DNA of 64,000 bases, from assembly GCA_963925805.1 (NCBI GenBank), contig CAWUSE010000008.1, positions 88,453-152,452 of the forward strand, written 5' to 3'. How positions within the stretch are numbered: position 1 is the stretch's first letter; every line of letters starts with the position of its first letter. The stretch is from UBA10347 sp905182135 (GTDB lineage Bacteria; Actinomycetota; Acidimicrobiia; Acidimicrobiales; UBA10347). Position numbers and translations under genes: made by a program. The notes below the pieces were generated by a model. The model was given only the letters and a program-made list of their open reading frames with translations. It was not told the DNA's origin and searched no databases. Positions 18,513 to 26,928 of this stretch are shown here, piece after piece.

Positions 18513-19277
18513 TTAGCTCCTGACCGCTGCAACTGCGGCGTTGAACATGGGTAGTGCTTGGCCGCCGGTTCGGCGACCACGAAGAATGTCTTGGCGAGAC
18601 CAGATGTGGTTCTCGGGGTGTGGCATCAGCCCGAGAATCCGGCCAGTCGAATCAGTGATGCCGGCGACATCGCCCGCGGAACCATTCGGGTTCGCCGGAT
18701 ACGTCCCGTTAGCTAACTCGCCCGAAACTCCATCGAGATAGCGGAAGGCAACCCCGTTGCGCTGCTCGACGGCACCAAGGTTGGCGGCCACAAAACGGCC
18801 CTCGGCATGCGCCACGGGGCACCGGATTGGCTCGGTCAATTCAGAGAGCCAGATCGAATCGTTGCCGGGTTCAGGGCGCAACGTGACCCAACGACACTCA
18901 AAGGTGCCCCGAGCGTTGCCAGTCAGAACGCCTGGGTTGTCGGCCTCGCCAGGAAGTAGCCCCGCCGAAACAATGGCTTGGAAACCGTTGCAAACGCCCA
19001 GTATCGGCATCTCGCTCTCGTGGGCTTCGCGAAGTTGATCGCCAAACCAGCCCACAAGGTCGAGACCAAACAACCGGCCTGCACCAAGTGCGTCCCCATA
19101 TGAAAAGCCACCAGGAATCGCCAAAATTTGAAAGTCAGCGAGCTTGGATTCGCCATGGCGCAGCGCTTCGAGCGGCATCCGGATTGCTTCGGCACCAGCG
19201 GCTTCGAACGCATCAGCCAAGTCGCCATCGCGATTAGTGCCCAGCGCCACCGGAATCAGTACCTTCGGCGCTCTCAT
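18513..19277 (-). CDS. purQ: FGAM synthase glutaminase subunit PurQ
   Basis: 254 residues from the ATG at 19277, which has GAAGGGG a few bases upstream and is followed at once by the domain (APKVLIPVALGTNRDGDL). The longer open frame overlaps purL and is rejected. Class I glutamine amidotransferase features: LAIPGGFSYGDALGAGRL, the nucleophile in ILGVCNGFQAIV, CPVAHAEGRFVA and LGLMPHPENH with the catalytic His and Glu. It supplies ammonia to PurL for FGAM formation. It is the second gene of the purine cluster. Confidence 0.94.
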   Translation of the reverse strand: MRAPKVLIPVALGTNRDGDLADAFEAAGAEAIRMPLEALRHGESKLADFQILAIPGGFSYGDALGAGRLFGLDLVGWFGDQLREAHESEMPILGVCNGFQAIVSAGLLPGEADNPGVLTGNARGTFECRWVTLRPEPGNDSIWLSELTEPIRCPVAHAEGRFVAANLGAVEQRNGVAFRYLDGVSGELANGTYPANPNGSAGDVAGITDSTGRILGLMPHPENHIWSRQDILRGRRTGGQALPMFNAAVAAVRS

Positions 19278-19353
19278 CGCAGCCCCTTCAGGCGTTTCTG
19301 ACGATAGTCGGCTACTAAGCGCGCCCGAATCGTCAGGAACGTTGATTGCTGAA

Positions 19354-22200
19354 TCATGGTTGGGTCTTCCATGCTGTTTCGATCTCGTCAAGGGTGAGGA
19401 TGATCCCACCGCTGTCTTCGATGTCGTCAGGCCCAAACCCAATGCGCACAGCGTCTCCAGCCGAGACATCGCCAACTCGCTTCGCTGACGGGACGAGTTC
19501 AACAAAACGATCCGCGTTTTGGGGTGTGACTTCGACCAGGTAACGGCCAGGGCCTTCGCCGAAGAGTGTCGCTTCGTCGGTTGCGAGTCTGAGTTCCAGA
19601 CCTAGTCGACCAGCAAATGCCCATTCGCATGCAGCGACCGAGAGGCCGCCTTCGCTTGGGTCGTGTGCTGATGCAACCAGCCCTTCACCGATGGCTGCAG
19701 CCAGTTCGCGGTGACGTTCGATCGCCGATGGATCGGGCTGGGGCACTGCGCCGCCTCTAGCCTTACCCAGCACGAGGTCAAGATGGGACCCGCCAAGAGC
19801 ACCTCGTTCAGGGCCAACCAGAAAGACATAATTTCCGGCGGCAACAACACCGGTAAGTGGAATATTTTCAGGTTGCTTGGCGATGCCAACAGCGGTGAGC
19901 ACAAGGGTGGGCGCAACCGGGTCGGCGGACCCGTCGGGATGCACGAACACGTTGTACAAGCTGTCTTTGCCGCTAACGAACGGTGCGTTGAAGCTAAGAG
20001 CTGCGTCGTGGCAACCCTGGCAGGCAGCCACAAGCTGGCCAAGCGTGTCGGGGTTGTTCGGATTGCCAAAGGCAAAGTTGTCGAGCAGCGAAAGTTCGTC
20101 GGGGTCAGCGCCCGCGATTACGGCGTTACGTACAGCTTCGTCGACCACATGCCATGCCATTGCGTACGCATCCTGGTCGCCCATCAGGGCATTAACGCCA
20201 ATGCCAATCACCATTGCTCGGTCGCCGCTGGTGCCAGGCGGGATAGTCGCCGCTCCGTTCGCTGCACCGTCACCGTGCGGTCCGCCGAATGGCCGCACCA
20301 TGGTGCCGCCCATGACCTCGTGGTCATAGGTGCGAATGGTGGCTTCCTTAGAAGCGATCGTTGGATGTGCCAACAAGGCAAGCGTGGCTGCCCGAGCATC
20401 GACAGAGTCGGCCGACCGCTGCATCGGTGCGACCGTTTGCAGGTTTGCCACCAGATGATGAAGCGGGCATCCGTCGTGCAGGAAGGTGCAGTCGAGATCA
20501 ACAATTGACTCACCACCATGGCGTACGACGAGCCGTCCATCACCAGTGAATGTCCCGACAACTGACGAGTCAACGCCCCACCGAGCGGCCAGTTCAAGAA
20601 TGGGGGTTGGGTCGGCAGCCGCGAGCACCATGCGTTCTTGAGCTTCGCTGAGCCAAATCTCCCAGCCCGCCAGGCCTTGGTATTTACGCGGCACCGAGTC
20701 GAGGTCGACGTCAGCGCCAAGTTCACTTGCCATCTCGCCGATCGAAGAACTCAACCCGCCGGCGCCGCAGTCAGTGATCGCTGTGTACAGCCCGGCGTCA
20801 CGTGCTGCCATGACCACGTCGATCAGGCCCTTCTCGACAATCGGATCGCCGATCTGCACTGAGCTGCCAGCCACATTGGCGGTTTCGGCCTGCATGGTCT
20901 GTGAAGAAAAGGTGGCGCCACCAACGCCATCGCGTCCGACGGCACCGCCGAGGACCACGATTGAGTCACCGGGTCGCGGTTCGGTGGGGTGCGAACCGAC
21001 GGGCAGAATGCCCACGCATCCAGCGAACACCAGTGGCGTCGTTGTATACGACGAGTCGTAAACGATGGCCCCACCGACGTTCGGAACGCCGATCTTGTTT
21101 CCGTAGTCTCCAACCCCCGCAATGACCCCATCCCGTACGCGCCGCGGATGCAGCACGCCATCGGGTAACGCAGCCGGGTCAAGATCTGGAGGGCCGAAAC
21201 ACAGAATGTCGATCACCGCGATCGGCTTGGCCGACACGCCGATGATGTCGCGGACCACACCGCCAACACCCGTGTTGGCGCCACCGAACGGTTCGAGTGC
21301 CGAAGGATGGTTATGCGTCTCAGCCTTGAGTGCAATGTCAAAATCGTCGTCGAAGCGCACGAGCCCTGCGTTATCGACAAAGGCGCTGTGCACCCACGGC
21401 GCATCGATCGTGTTGGTGGCTGCACGCAGGTACTGATCCAACAAGCCGTTGACATGCAGGACTATCTCACCGGCTTCGTTCGTTACATCGATGGCTGCCC
21501 GGAACGTCTTATGAGCGCAGTGCTCGCTCCACGTCTGTGCGATCGTCTCGATTTCGGCGTCGGTTGGATTACGCCCCACTTCGGTGAAGTGGCTGCGCAC
21601 CTGTTGCATCTCGATCAGATTCAGACCCAATCGACGGCCGTTCGCTATCGTCTGGAGTTCATCGTCAGATGCACCGACGACCGCCAATATTTCGGTCAGA
21701 GGCGTGACCGGTTGATCCTCGACAAAACCAGCAGCAAGTGAGTTGGCGCCGATAGACCAGCGTTCGATGACCTCGTTGTGCAGGACCCGATAGGCGAGCG
21801 CCTCGATCTGGTCCGGCGTCAGCGCCGGTGATGCTTCAATGATCCAACGGCGCCCGATCGTGGCGGCATCGATTGGATGGTCGATCTGCGCACTCGCTCG
21901 AATGAGTTCAGCGCCCTCGCGATCAGTCACGCCAGGACGCAACCCAGTTTCGATAACAAGCTCATTGTCGTGGGTTAGCTCGGCGGCTGGCTTGAACCAG
22001 CCGTTGACGGGATCGACGAGTAGCCGTGTGGCGATAGTGCCAACTTGGGCACCGTCAAGATCACCGCGCACATGGGCGACTCGGTACTCCGTTATTGCGT
22101 CGAGCGGGATACCAAAAGTCGCGGCAGTGAGGATGACCGGATCATCAGCGTTTGTCCGCCGATGGCCCGGCCCAATGGCCAGCGCCCATTCCAAGGTCAC
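19354..22200 (-). CDS. purL: FGAM synthase PurL with N-terminal PurS-like domain
   Basis: 948 residues from GTG, longer than the roughly 740 of stand-alone small PurL and shorter than the roughly 1300 of the large type. Residues about 70-150 look like PurS: ELVIETGLRPGVTDREGAEL and, later, YRVLHNEVIERWSIG, where PurS ends its fold. The rest is PurL: TWSEHCAHKTF, LKAETHNHPSALEPFGGANT, VRDGVIAGVGDYGNKIGVP, TDCGAGGLSSSIGEMASEL and SAHDPSEGGLSVAACEW. With PurQ it converts FGAR to FGAM. No separate purS lies nearby. It is the first gene of the cluster, and the divergent Ddn-type gene starts 203 bases away. Confidence 0.93.
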   Translation of the reverse strand: MTLEWALAIGPGHRRTNADDPVILTAATFGIPLDAITEYRVAHVRGDLDGAQVGTIATRLLVDPVNGWFKPAAELTHDNELVIETGLRPGVTDREGAELIRASAQIDHPIDAATIGRRWIIEASPALTPDQIEALAYRVLHNEVIERWSIGANSLAAGFVEDQPVTPLTEILAVVGASDDELQTIANGRRLGLNLIEMQQVRSHFTEVGRNPTDAEIETIAQTWSEHCAHKTFRAAIDVTNEAGEIVLHVNGLLDQYLRAATNTIDAPWVHSAFVDNAGLVRFDDDFDIALKAETHNHPSALEPFGGANTGVGGVVRDIIGVSAKPIAVIDILCFGPPDLDPAALPDGVLHPRRVRDGVIAGVGDYGNKIGVPNVGGAIVYDSSYTTTPLVFAGCVGILPVGSHPTEPRPGDSIVVLGGAVGRDGVGGATFSSQTMQAETANVAGSSVQIGDPIVEKGLIDVVMAARDAGLYTAITDCGAGGLSSSIGEMASELGADVDLDSVPRKYQGLAGWEIWLSEAQERMVLAAADPTPILELAARWGVDSSVVGTFTGDGRLVVRHGGESIVDLDCTFLHDGCPLHHLVANLQTVAPMQRSADSVDARAATLALLAHPTIASKEATIRTYDHEVMGGTMVRPFGGPHGDGAANGAATIPPGTSGDRAMVIGIGVNALMGDQDAYAMAWHVVDEAVRNAVIAGADPDELSLLDNFAFGNPNNPDTLGQLVAACQGCHDAALSFNAPFVSGKDSLYNVFVHPDGSADPVAPTLVLTAVGIAKQPENIPLTGVVAAGNYVFLVGPERGALGGSHLDLVLGKARGGAVPQPDPSAIERHRELAAAIGEGLVASAHDPSEGGLSVAACEWAFAGRLGLELRLATDEATLFGEGPGRYLVEVTPQNADRFVELVPSAKRVGDVSAGDAVRIGFGPDDIEDSGGIILTLDEIETAWKTQP

Positions 22201-22367
22201 AGAGAGACTCTACGGAACACAGCTCCGCAAGTGGGGACCATCCGAGAGCTATCTCATCAAATATACGACGCATGGCCTCACCTGTCGCACAAGCAACATT
22301 GACCCCACCATTTCAGGTGAGTTTCCCCATAAAGAACGGCCAAAACACAACAAGAATATTCCCGGTA

Positions 22368-22403
22368 TTGGCTTCTACGATGATCGTGTCGTAGATTTAA
22401 AGT
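22368..22403 (+). promoter_or_regulatory. Possible promoter with overlapping inverted repeat ahead of the Ddn-type gene
   Basis: TTGGCT (22368-22373) and TAGATT (22392-22397) are spaced by 18 bases and lie only six bases from the ATG at 22404, which would give a leaderless or nearly leaderless transcript. There is no Shine-Dalgarno sequence. The inverted repeat CTACGA...TCGTAG (22375-22394) fills the spacer and could be a repressor site. This is read by eye and not tested. Confidence 0.3.
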
Positions 22404-22853
22404 ATGGATTTTGATGGAGAATACGGCGCTTCGACCTGGGACTGGGTGGCGGACCAAGTCGTCGCCTACGAAGCGTCTGGTGGCACAGAAGCGAACACAC
22501 TGCGAGACACCGGGCTCCCGATCATTGTGATGACCACGATCGGACATAAGAGTGGGTTGGTCCGCAAGGTCCCTCTTATGCGTGTCGAACACGAGGGCTC
22601 CTATGCGCTGATCGCTTCAAAGGGGGGCGCTCCAGCCCACCCCGGCTGGTTTCACAACCTGGAAGCCAACCCGACCGTGCTCGTGCAGGATGGCCCAGAA
22701 CCGTGGGAAACCCAAGCACGCCTCGTTACTGGCAATGAGCGCACAACCTGGTTCCAACGCGGGATCGATGTGTTCCCCCCTTATGCCGAGTACCGCGAAA
22801 AGGCTGGCGACCGCGAGATCCCCGTCTTCATCGCTGACCCACCAGCGAACTAA
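22404..22853 (+). CDS. Deazaflavin (F420)-dependent nitroreductase-family protein, Ddn-like
   Basis: 149 residues with the Ddn/DUF385 pattern: LRDTGLPIIVMTTIGHKSGL, VRKVPLMRVEHEGSYALIAS, KGGAPAHPGWFHNLEANP and FQRGIDVFPPYAEYREKAG. The family binds F420H2 in a split beta-barrel and reduces varied substrates such as quinones and nitroaromatics. It is the first of a plus-strand run, with 30 bases to the next gene. The substrate cannot be named. Confidence 0.9.
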   Translation: MDFDGEYGASTWDWVADQVVAYEASGGTEANTLRDTGLPIIVMTTIGHKSGLVRKVPLMRVEHEGSYALIASKGGAPAHPGWFHNLEANPTVLVQDGPEPWETQARLVTGNERTTWFQRGIDVFPPYAEYREKAGDREIPVFIADPPAN

Positions 22854-22883
22854 ACCCACCTCAACTCGGACAGAAGGAAACCT

Positions 22884-23612
22884 ATGACTCCTGAAGAGCT
22901 CGTCAGCGCGACCGCTGGCAAGATCAACTCGCTCGGCGCAATCTACTATTTCCATCGCGACACCATTGCGCACGGCAAAGAGCAGCTCGGCCTCGACGGC
23001 ATGCGGTTCTACTTCATCGGCCGCGGCGGCGTGCTCGGCGATGTTGAAGCCCCTGTTGTGACGTCAGCCTTTGGCTATTTCGCTCCACCTGTCGTGGCCA
23101 AGATGTGGAACACGTCAAAGGAAAAAGTTGCTCCTCGTGATGCGGCCCAAGCAGCACTTGGGTGCAACGCTGCGCTTGGACGCGGCAAGCTTGACGACAT
23201 CGCTGGCCTCGCCGAATTCTGCGCCGCCGCCGAACAGGTCATCGCCGACGTCAACCCTGCAGGCCTGCAGCTCTACGCCGCAGTGGCCGCCGAGCCGTTG
23301 CCCGCGGACCTTCCCGGTCGTGCCATGCAGCTTGCGGTGATCCATCGTGAACTTCGCGGCAGCGCCCATCTAGCCGCCGTGATCGTCGCTGGCGTTCACC
23401 CATCGGTGGCCCATGCCATTCGCCGCCCCAACGACATTGGCACATTCGGCTGGCCAGACGACCTGATGATCACCGACGACGACCGCCTCAACTTGGTCGC
23501 TGCCGACGCTGCCACCGACAAATTGTCAGCTGGTCACTACGCAGGACTTAGCGACGAGCAACGATCCGCGTTCGTCACGGGCATCGACGCAATGGGCGAC
23601 ATCCTGCTCTAA
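22884..23612 (+). CDS. SCO6745-like helical protein of unknown function
   Basis: 242 residues. The layout resembles the actinobacterial SCO6745 family: an N-terminal segment with GAIYYFHRDTIAHGKEQLG, the central FYFIGRGGVLGDVEAPVVTS, FGYFAPPVVAKMW, and helical LAEFCAAAEQVIADVNPAG in the second half. No catalytic motif is evident. It follows the Ddn-type gene by 30 bases after AGAAGGAAA, so the two are probably co-transcribed. The family assignment is from memory of its pattern and is moderate. Confidence 0.65.
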   Translation: MTPEELVSATAGKINSLGAIYYFHRDTIAHGKEQLGLDGMRFYFIGRGGVLGDVEAPVVTSAFGYFAPPVVAKMWNTSKEKVAPRDAAQAALGCNAALGRGKLDDIAGLAEFCAAAEQVIADVNPAGLQLYAAVAAEPLPADLPGRAMQLAVIHRELRGSAHLAAVIVAGVHPSVAHAIRRPNDIGTFGWPDDLMITDDDRLNLVAADAATDKLSAGHYAGLSDEQRSAFVTGIDAMGDILL

Positions 23613-23635
23613 TTCAGATTCCATACAAGCGGCAA

Positions 23636-23672
23636 CTGGGCTTATCAAACGCCAGACCATTGATAAGCCCAG
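23636..23672. terminator. Hairpin with 13-bp perfect stem
   Basis: CTGGGCTTATCAA (23636-23648) and TTGATAAGCCCAG (23660-23672) are exact reverse complements around an 11-base loop. It begins 24 bases after the stop of the SCO6745-like gene. No T-run follows on either strand, so it would be a factor-dependent or U-less terminator, if it is one. Confidence 0.5.
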
Positions 23673-23730
23673 GAATCGAACCTTGCACGCGTCGATGCGC
23701 TCAACGAGCTAGCGCCCATAGGGTGCCGAG

Positions 23731-24159
23731 ATGGCAATCACTAGCAACCAAGCAATGGCGTGGGCTGAGGCCCGAAAACACGCGGTGTTGATCACGCTGC
23801 GTCAGGACGGTCGCGCTCAGTCCAGCGACGTCAGCTACACCGTTGTAGATGACGCGATCGTCGTCTCACTCACTGCGACCCGAGCCAAGACAGCGAACAT
23901 GCGGCGCGACTCACGCGTCGTTGTGCACATTACCGATCCAGATACCTGGAGTTACGTCTCCTTTGATGCAGTGGCCGAGCTTGGCCCAGTGACGACGGAT
24001 CCGAATGATGAAGCGGCCAATGCTCTTGTCGACTATTACGGGCGCGTCGCCGGTGAGGCCCACCCCGATTGGGACGAGTATCGCGCGGCAATGATCAGCG
24101 AACGACGTCAGCTGGCCTATCTCCGCCCTAGCAGCGCCGTCGGCCAGATCCATGGTTGA
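23731..24159 (+). CDS. PPOX-class F420-dependent oxidoreductase
   Basis: 142 residues with the split-barrel pattern of the PPOX/pyridoxamine-oxidase-like F420 group: ARKHAVLITLRQDGRAQSSD near the N-terminus, IVVSLTATRAKTANMRRDSR, VVVHITDPDTWSYVSFDAVA, and a helical C-terminus with DYYGRVAGEAHPDWDEYRAA. Its 3' end overlaps the aminotransferase start by eight bases, suggesting coupled expression. The substrate is unknown. Confidence 0.9.
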   Translation: MAITSNQAMAWAEARKHAVLITLRQDGRAQSSDVSYTVVDDAIVVSLTATRAKTANMRRDSRVVVHITDPDTWSYVSFDAVAELGPVTTDPNDEAANALVDYYGRVAGEAHPDWDEYRAAMISERRQLAYLRPSSAVGQIHG

Positions 24160-25348
24160 TGCAGGCGCTCTACCGCTGAGCACGGCCGAAGTCGCCCAAC
24201 TCAGGTCGAACACACCGGGCGCCGACAACGTCGTGCACCTGAACCATGCTGGGTCGTCATTACCTACCCAGGCCACCCTTGACACCCAGATACATCATCT
24301 ACAGCGCGAGGCAATGATGGGTGGGTACGAAGCCGCCGATGAGGCAGCGGACCGCAGCGATCAGGTCTATGCCTCGATCGGGTCGTTGATCGGTGCCGAT
24401 CACAACGAGATCGCACGATTCGAACAGGCAACAGCGGCATGGAACGCTGGCTTCTGGTCCATCCCCATGAAGCGGGGCCAGCGCATCATTACCGCCAATG
24501 CCGCCTATGGGGCCAACGCTGTTGCGTTCCTGCGAGCTGTCGAACGGCGTGGCGTCACGATCGATGTCGTTGGCGATGACGACAGCGGCCATGTGGACGT
24601 CGACGAACTCGCCCGCCGGGTTGACAGTGACGTCGCGTTGATTGCGTTGACTCACGTTCCGACCAACGGCGGGCTGGTCAATCCGGCAGCTGCGGTCGGC
24701 AAGATAGCGAACAATGCCTCCATCCCATACCTGCTCGATGCGTGCCAGTCAGTCGGGCATCTGCACCTTGATGTAGATGAAATCGGCTGTGACCTGTTGT
24801 CTGGCACCGGCCGCAAGTACCTTCGCGGCCCACGTGGCACCGGTTTCCTCTACGCCAGCGAGCAGATGATCGAGCGTTTGATTCCTGATCACCCCGATCA
24901 TCATGGTGCGGACTGGACCACGCTCACCGACTATGAGCTGAAGCCCAGCGCCCGGCGCTTCGAGTCATGGGAGTTCAGCCATGGCGGATGGCTCGGGCTG
25001 GGCAATGCCGTCGATGAAGCGTTGGCTATTGGCACCGACCGTATCGAGGCCACAATCTATGAACGAGCCGACTCGCTGCGCAAGCGACTTCGTGCGGCTG
25101 GCTTCACGGTGTGGGATCTTGGCGCACGTCCATGCGGCATCGTGACCGCAACCGGCAATGGGCTCGATCCGTCAGCTGCCAAGACAGCGTTGCAAGCCCG
25201 AAACATCAACATTTCGGTCACTACTCCTGCGTCGACTCGCTTCGATGCCACCAACCGCGATCTGCGAGACATGATGCGGATCTCGGTGCACTACACAACT
25301 ACTGAGGCCGAGATTCGCCACGCCGTCGCAGCCCTGACGGAGCTCTAG
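24152..25348 (+). CDS. Class V aminotransferase (cysteine desulfurase/isopenicillin epimerase-like)
   Basis: 398 residues. PLP fold-type I features: VVHLNHAGSSLPTQATLDT at the N-terminus, FEQATAAWNAGFWSIPMKRG, ALTHVPTNGGLVNPAAAVG, YLLDACQSVGHLHLDVDEIG with the PLP-binding Asp, and the Schiff-base lysine in LSGTGRKYLRGPRGTGF. It could act as an aminotransferase, epimerase or C-S lyase; the sequence does not decide. It overlaps the PPOX gene by eight bases and is followed 11 bases later by a long palindrome. Confidence 0.9.
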   Translation: MVDAGALPLSTAEVAQLRSNTPGADNVVHLNHAGSSLPTQATLDTQIHHLQREAMMGGYEAADEAADRSDQVYASIGSLIGADHNEIARFEQATAAWNAGFWSIPMKRGQRIITANAAYGANAVAFLRAVERRGVTIDVVGDDDSGHVDVDELARRVDSDVALIALTHVPTNGGLVNPAAAVGKIANNASIPYLLDACQSVGHLHLDVDEIGCDLLSGTGRKYLRGPRGTGFLYASEQMIERLIPDHPDHHGADWTTLTDYELKPSARRFESWEFSHGGWLGLGNAVDEALAIGTDRIEATIYERADSLRKRLRAAGFTVWDLGARPCGIVTATGNGLDPSAAKTALQARNINISVTTPASTRFDATNRDLRDMMRISVHYTTTEAEIRHAVAALTEL

Positions 25349-25358
25349 CCCAACGGCA

Positions 25359-25415
25359 CACCTTCTGTGTCTACACCTTCTGTGTCTGACACAGAAGGTG
25401 TAGACACAGAAGGTG
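25359..25415. repeat. 57-base perfect palindrome, TGTGTC-T-GACACA family
   Basis: Two 28-base arms (25359-25386 and 25388-25415) are exact reverse complements around a single T at 25387. Each arm itself contains two copies of CACCTTCTGTGTC-type sequence joined by TA. The core CTGTGTCTGACACAG recurs at 46472-46520, and a shorter GTGTCTGACAC at 54736-54774. It starts 11 bases after the aminotransferase stop. No T-run follows. It may be a terminator, a REP-like element or a protein-binding site. Confidence 0.9.
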
Positions 25416-25509
25416 GCTGTCAGTCCGAGTCGTTGCGCCTTTGTCCAGGTGGGGCCTGCGGTCGCGAGCAACCATCAGATCCCTGAACCTCGCAGAGTCC
25501 AACCAACCG

Positions 25510-25626
25510 CTACGGACGCGCTGACAAGCCGAACCGTTCCTGGATCCTGTCGAGGCCGATCAGCTTGATCACACCAGCTATGTCGAATGCACCGACAAGG
25601 ATGATCCAGAAACTTCTTGCAAACAC
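25510..25626 (-). CDS. Possible 38-residue single-span membrane protein or remnant
   Basis: On the minus strand a GTG at 25626 opens a 38-codon frame with one membrane segment (FWIILVGAFDIAGVIKLIGL) followed by an amphipathic basic tail (DRIQERFGLSARP). In-frame sequence continues about 12 codons upstream to a TGA. The composition is protein-like, but there is no homology I recognise and no clear ribosome binding site. The surrounding 350 bases hold only this frame and the palindrome at 25359. Confidence 0.3.
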   Translation of the reverse strand: MFARSFWIILVGAFDIAGVIKLIGLDRIQERFGLSARP

Positions 25627-25697
25627 GTTCCTGGCGATGCCTAAAGTGGCACCGCCTCAGCTAGACCACCCAAAGTGCCGGCCGGTAGTGTGGACTC

Positions 25698-26705
25698 ATG
25701 ATCCGCAGGCTTGGTGTCGTTGACCAGTCCCCCGTCTCGACCGGATCGACGCCAGCCCAAGCGCTGCAGAACAGCATCGATCTTGTAAAGCGTTGCGAAG
25801 CGCTCGGCTACCACCGCTACTGGGTTGCCGAGCATCACAGCAGCCAAGCGTTAGCCGGTTCAGCACCCGAGATCCTGGTCGGCCAACTAGCTGCCGCTAC
25901 CACGACTATCCGCGTCGGGTCTGGTGGCGTAATGCTGACCCATTACAGCGCCTACAAGGTCGCCGAACAATGGCGCATGCTGCACGCACTGTTCCCCCAT
26001 CGAATCGACCTAGGCCTCGGTCGAGCGCCTGGGTCGGACCAAACGACAGCGGCCGCATTAGCCAAAGGCCCTGGTGCCCTCTCCGCAGAGCACTACCCCG
26101 CGCAAATTGACGAACTTGCAGCATTTCTGCGCGACGAGCCCAACCCGACCGGTCCGTTCCGCGACGTACGAGCGACCCCGATAACTGAGGGGGCGCCGCC
26201 CTTGTGGCTGCTTGCGTCAAGCGCAGGAAGCGCTGGCATCGCGGCTCATCTGGGCCTCCCGCTGGTGTGGGCCCATTTCATCGCCCGGGGACCGGGGCAA
26301 GAAACCGTCGACGCGTACCGAGCCAACTACCAACCGTCACCGGAGTACCCCCACCCAATCGTCATGCTCGCGACCGGTGCCATATGCGCCGAGACTCAAC
26401 AAGAAGCTGCATATGTAGCGAGTTCTGTTCAGCGGTGGCGTGCAAGCGGGCCGACCCGACCCATTCCCGAACCCGCTCCTCCCGGCACGCCGCTACCAGG
26501 AAGCGACAATCCGCTGTTCGTGAACCAGCGCGTGAACAAGCCACTGCTTCACGGCACACCCACCTATGTCAAAGACGAACTCGAGTCCCTGGCTGACTCA
26601 TTCGGTGCTGACGAAGTCTTGCTGATCACCATCACGCACAACCACGCTGCACGCGTCCGCAGTTACGAACTACTAGCCGACGTATTCGACCTAGCCAATA
26701 GCTGA
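25698..26705 (+). CDS. Luciferase-like (LLM) flavin oxidoreductase, MsnO8-like
   Basis: 335 residues. The N-terminus LGVVDQSPVSTGSTPAQAL, then YHRYWVAEHHSSQALAGSAP, RVGSGGVMLTHYSAYKVAEQ and RIDLGLGRAPGSDQTTAAAL, match the bacterial luciferase-like MsnO8 group. A C-terminal LHGTPTYVKDELESLADSFG and DEVLLITITHNH close the barrel. It probably uses FMNH2 or F420; the substrate is unknown. It stands alone between the palindrome and the decayed TadG-like region. Confidence 0.9.
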   Translation: MIRRLGVVDQSPVSTGSTPAQALQNSIDLVKRCEALGYHRYWVAEHHSSQALAGSAPEILVGQLAAATTTIRVGSGGVMLTHYSAYKVAEQWRMLHALFPHRIDLGLGRAPGSDQTTAAALAKGPGALSAEHYPAQIDELAAFLRDEPNPTGPFRDVRATPITEGAPPLWLLASSAGSAGIAAHLGLPLVWAHFIARGPGQETVDAYRANYQPSPEYPHPIVMLATGAICAETQQEAAYVASSVQRWRASGPTRPIPEPAPPGTPLPGSDNPLFVNQRVNKPLLHGTPTYVKDELESLADSFGADEVLLITITHNHAARVRSYELLADVFDLANS

Positions 26706-26928
26706 ATTGTCAGTTCCTCTCCTTGAGAGCTACCAGGCCCTAAGGGGGTGCTCAGAATTAGCCTTTTCTGAGCGATTACAATTATCAATATCTCAATGCC
26801 ATCGTTTGGAACTAGCCGATGTACCCAGGTCCCGTTCTTTCGTTGCACCCGACATGCTCTGATACACACCCAAGCTAGGTCAAATTCATCATGATTCAGG
26901 ATGCTGGTGGGCCAAACGAACCCACCTC

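Noticed and set aside
22201..22367. Purine or PRPP riboswitch ahead of purL
   Set aside because: I could not find the conserved core or pairing of known purine-related riboswitches in the short divergent leader by eye; a covariance search would be needed.
23660..23690. tRNA T-loop-like sequence (TTCGATT on the minus strand)
   Set aside because: No acceptor or anticodon stem can be formed around it; the complementary segments instead form the hairpin at 23636-23672.
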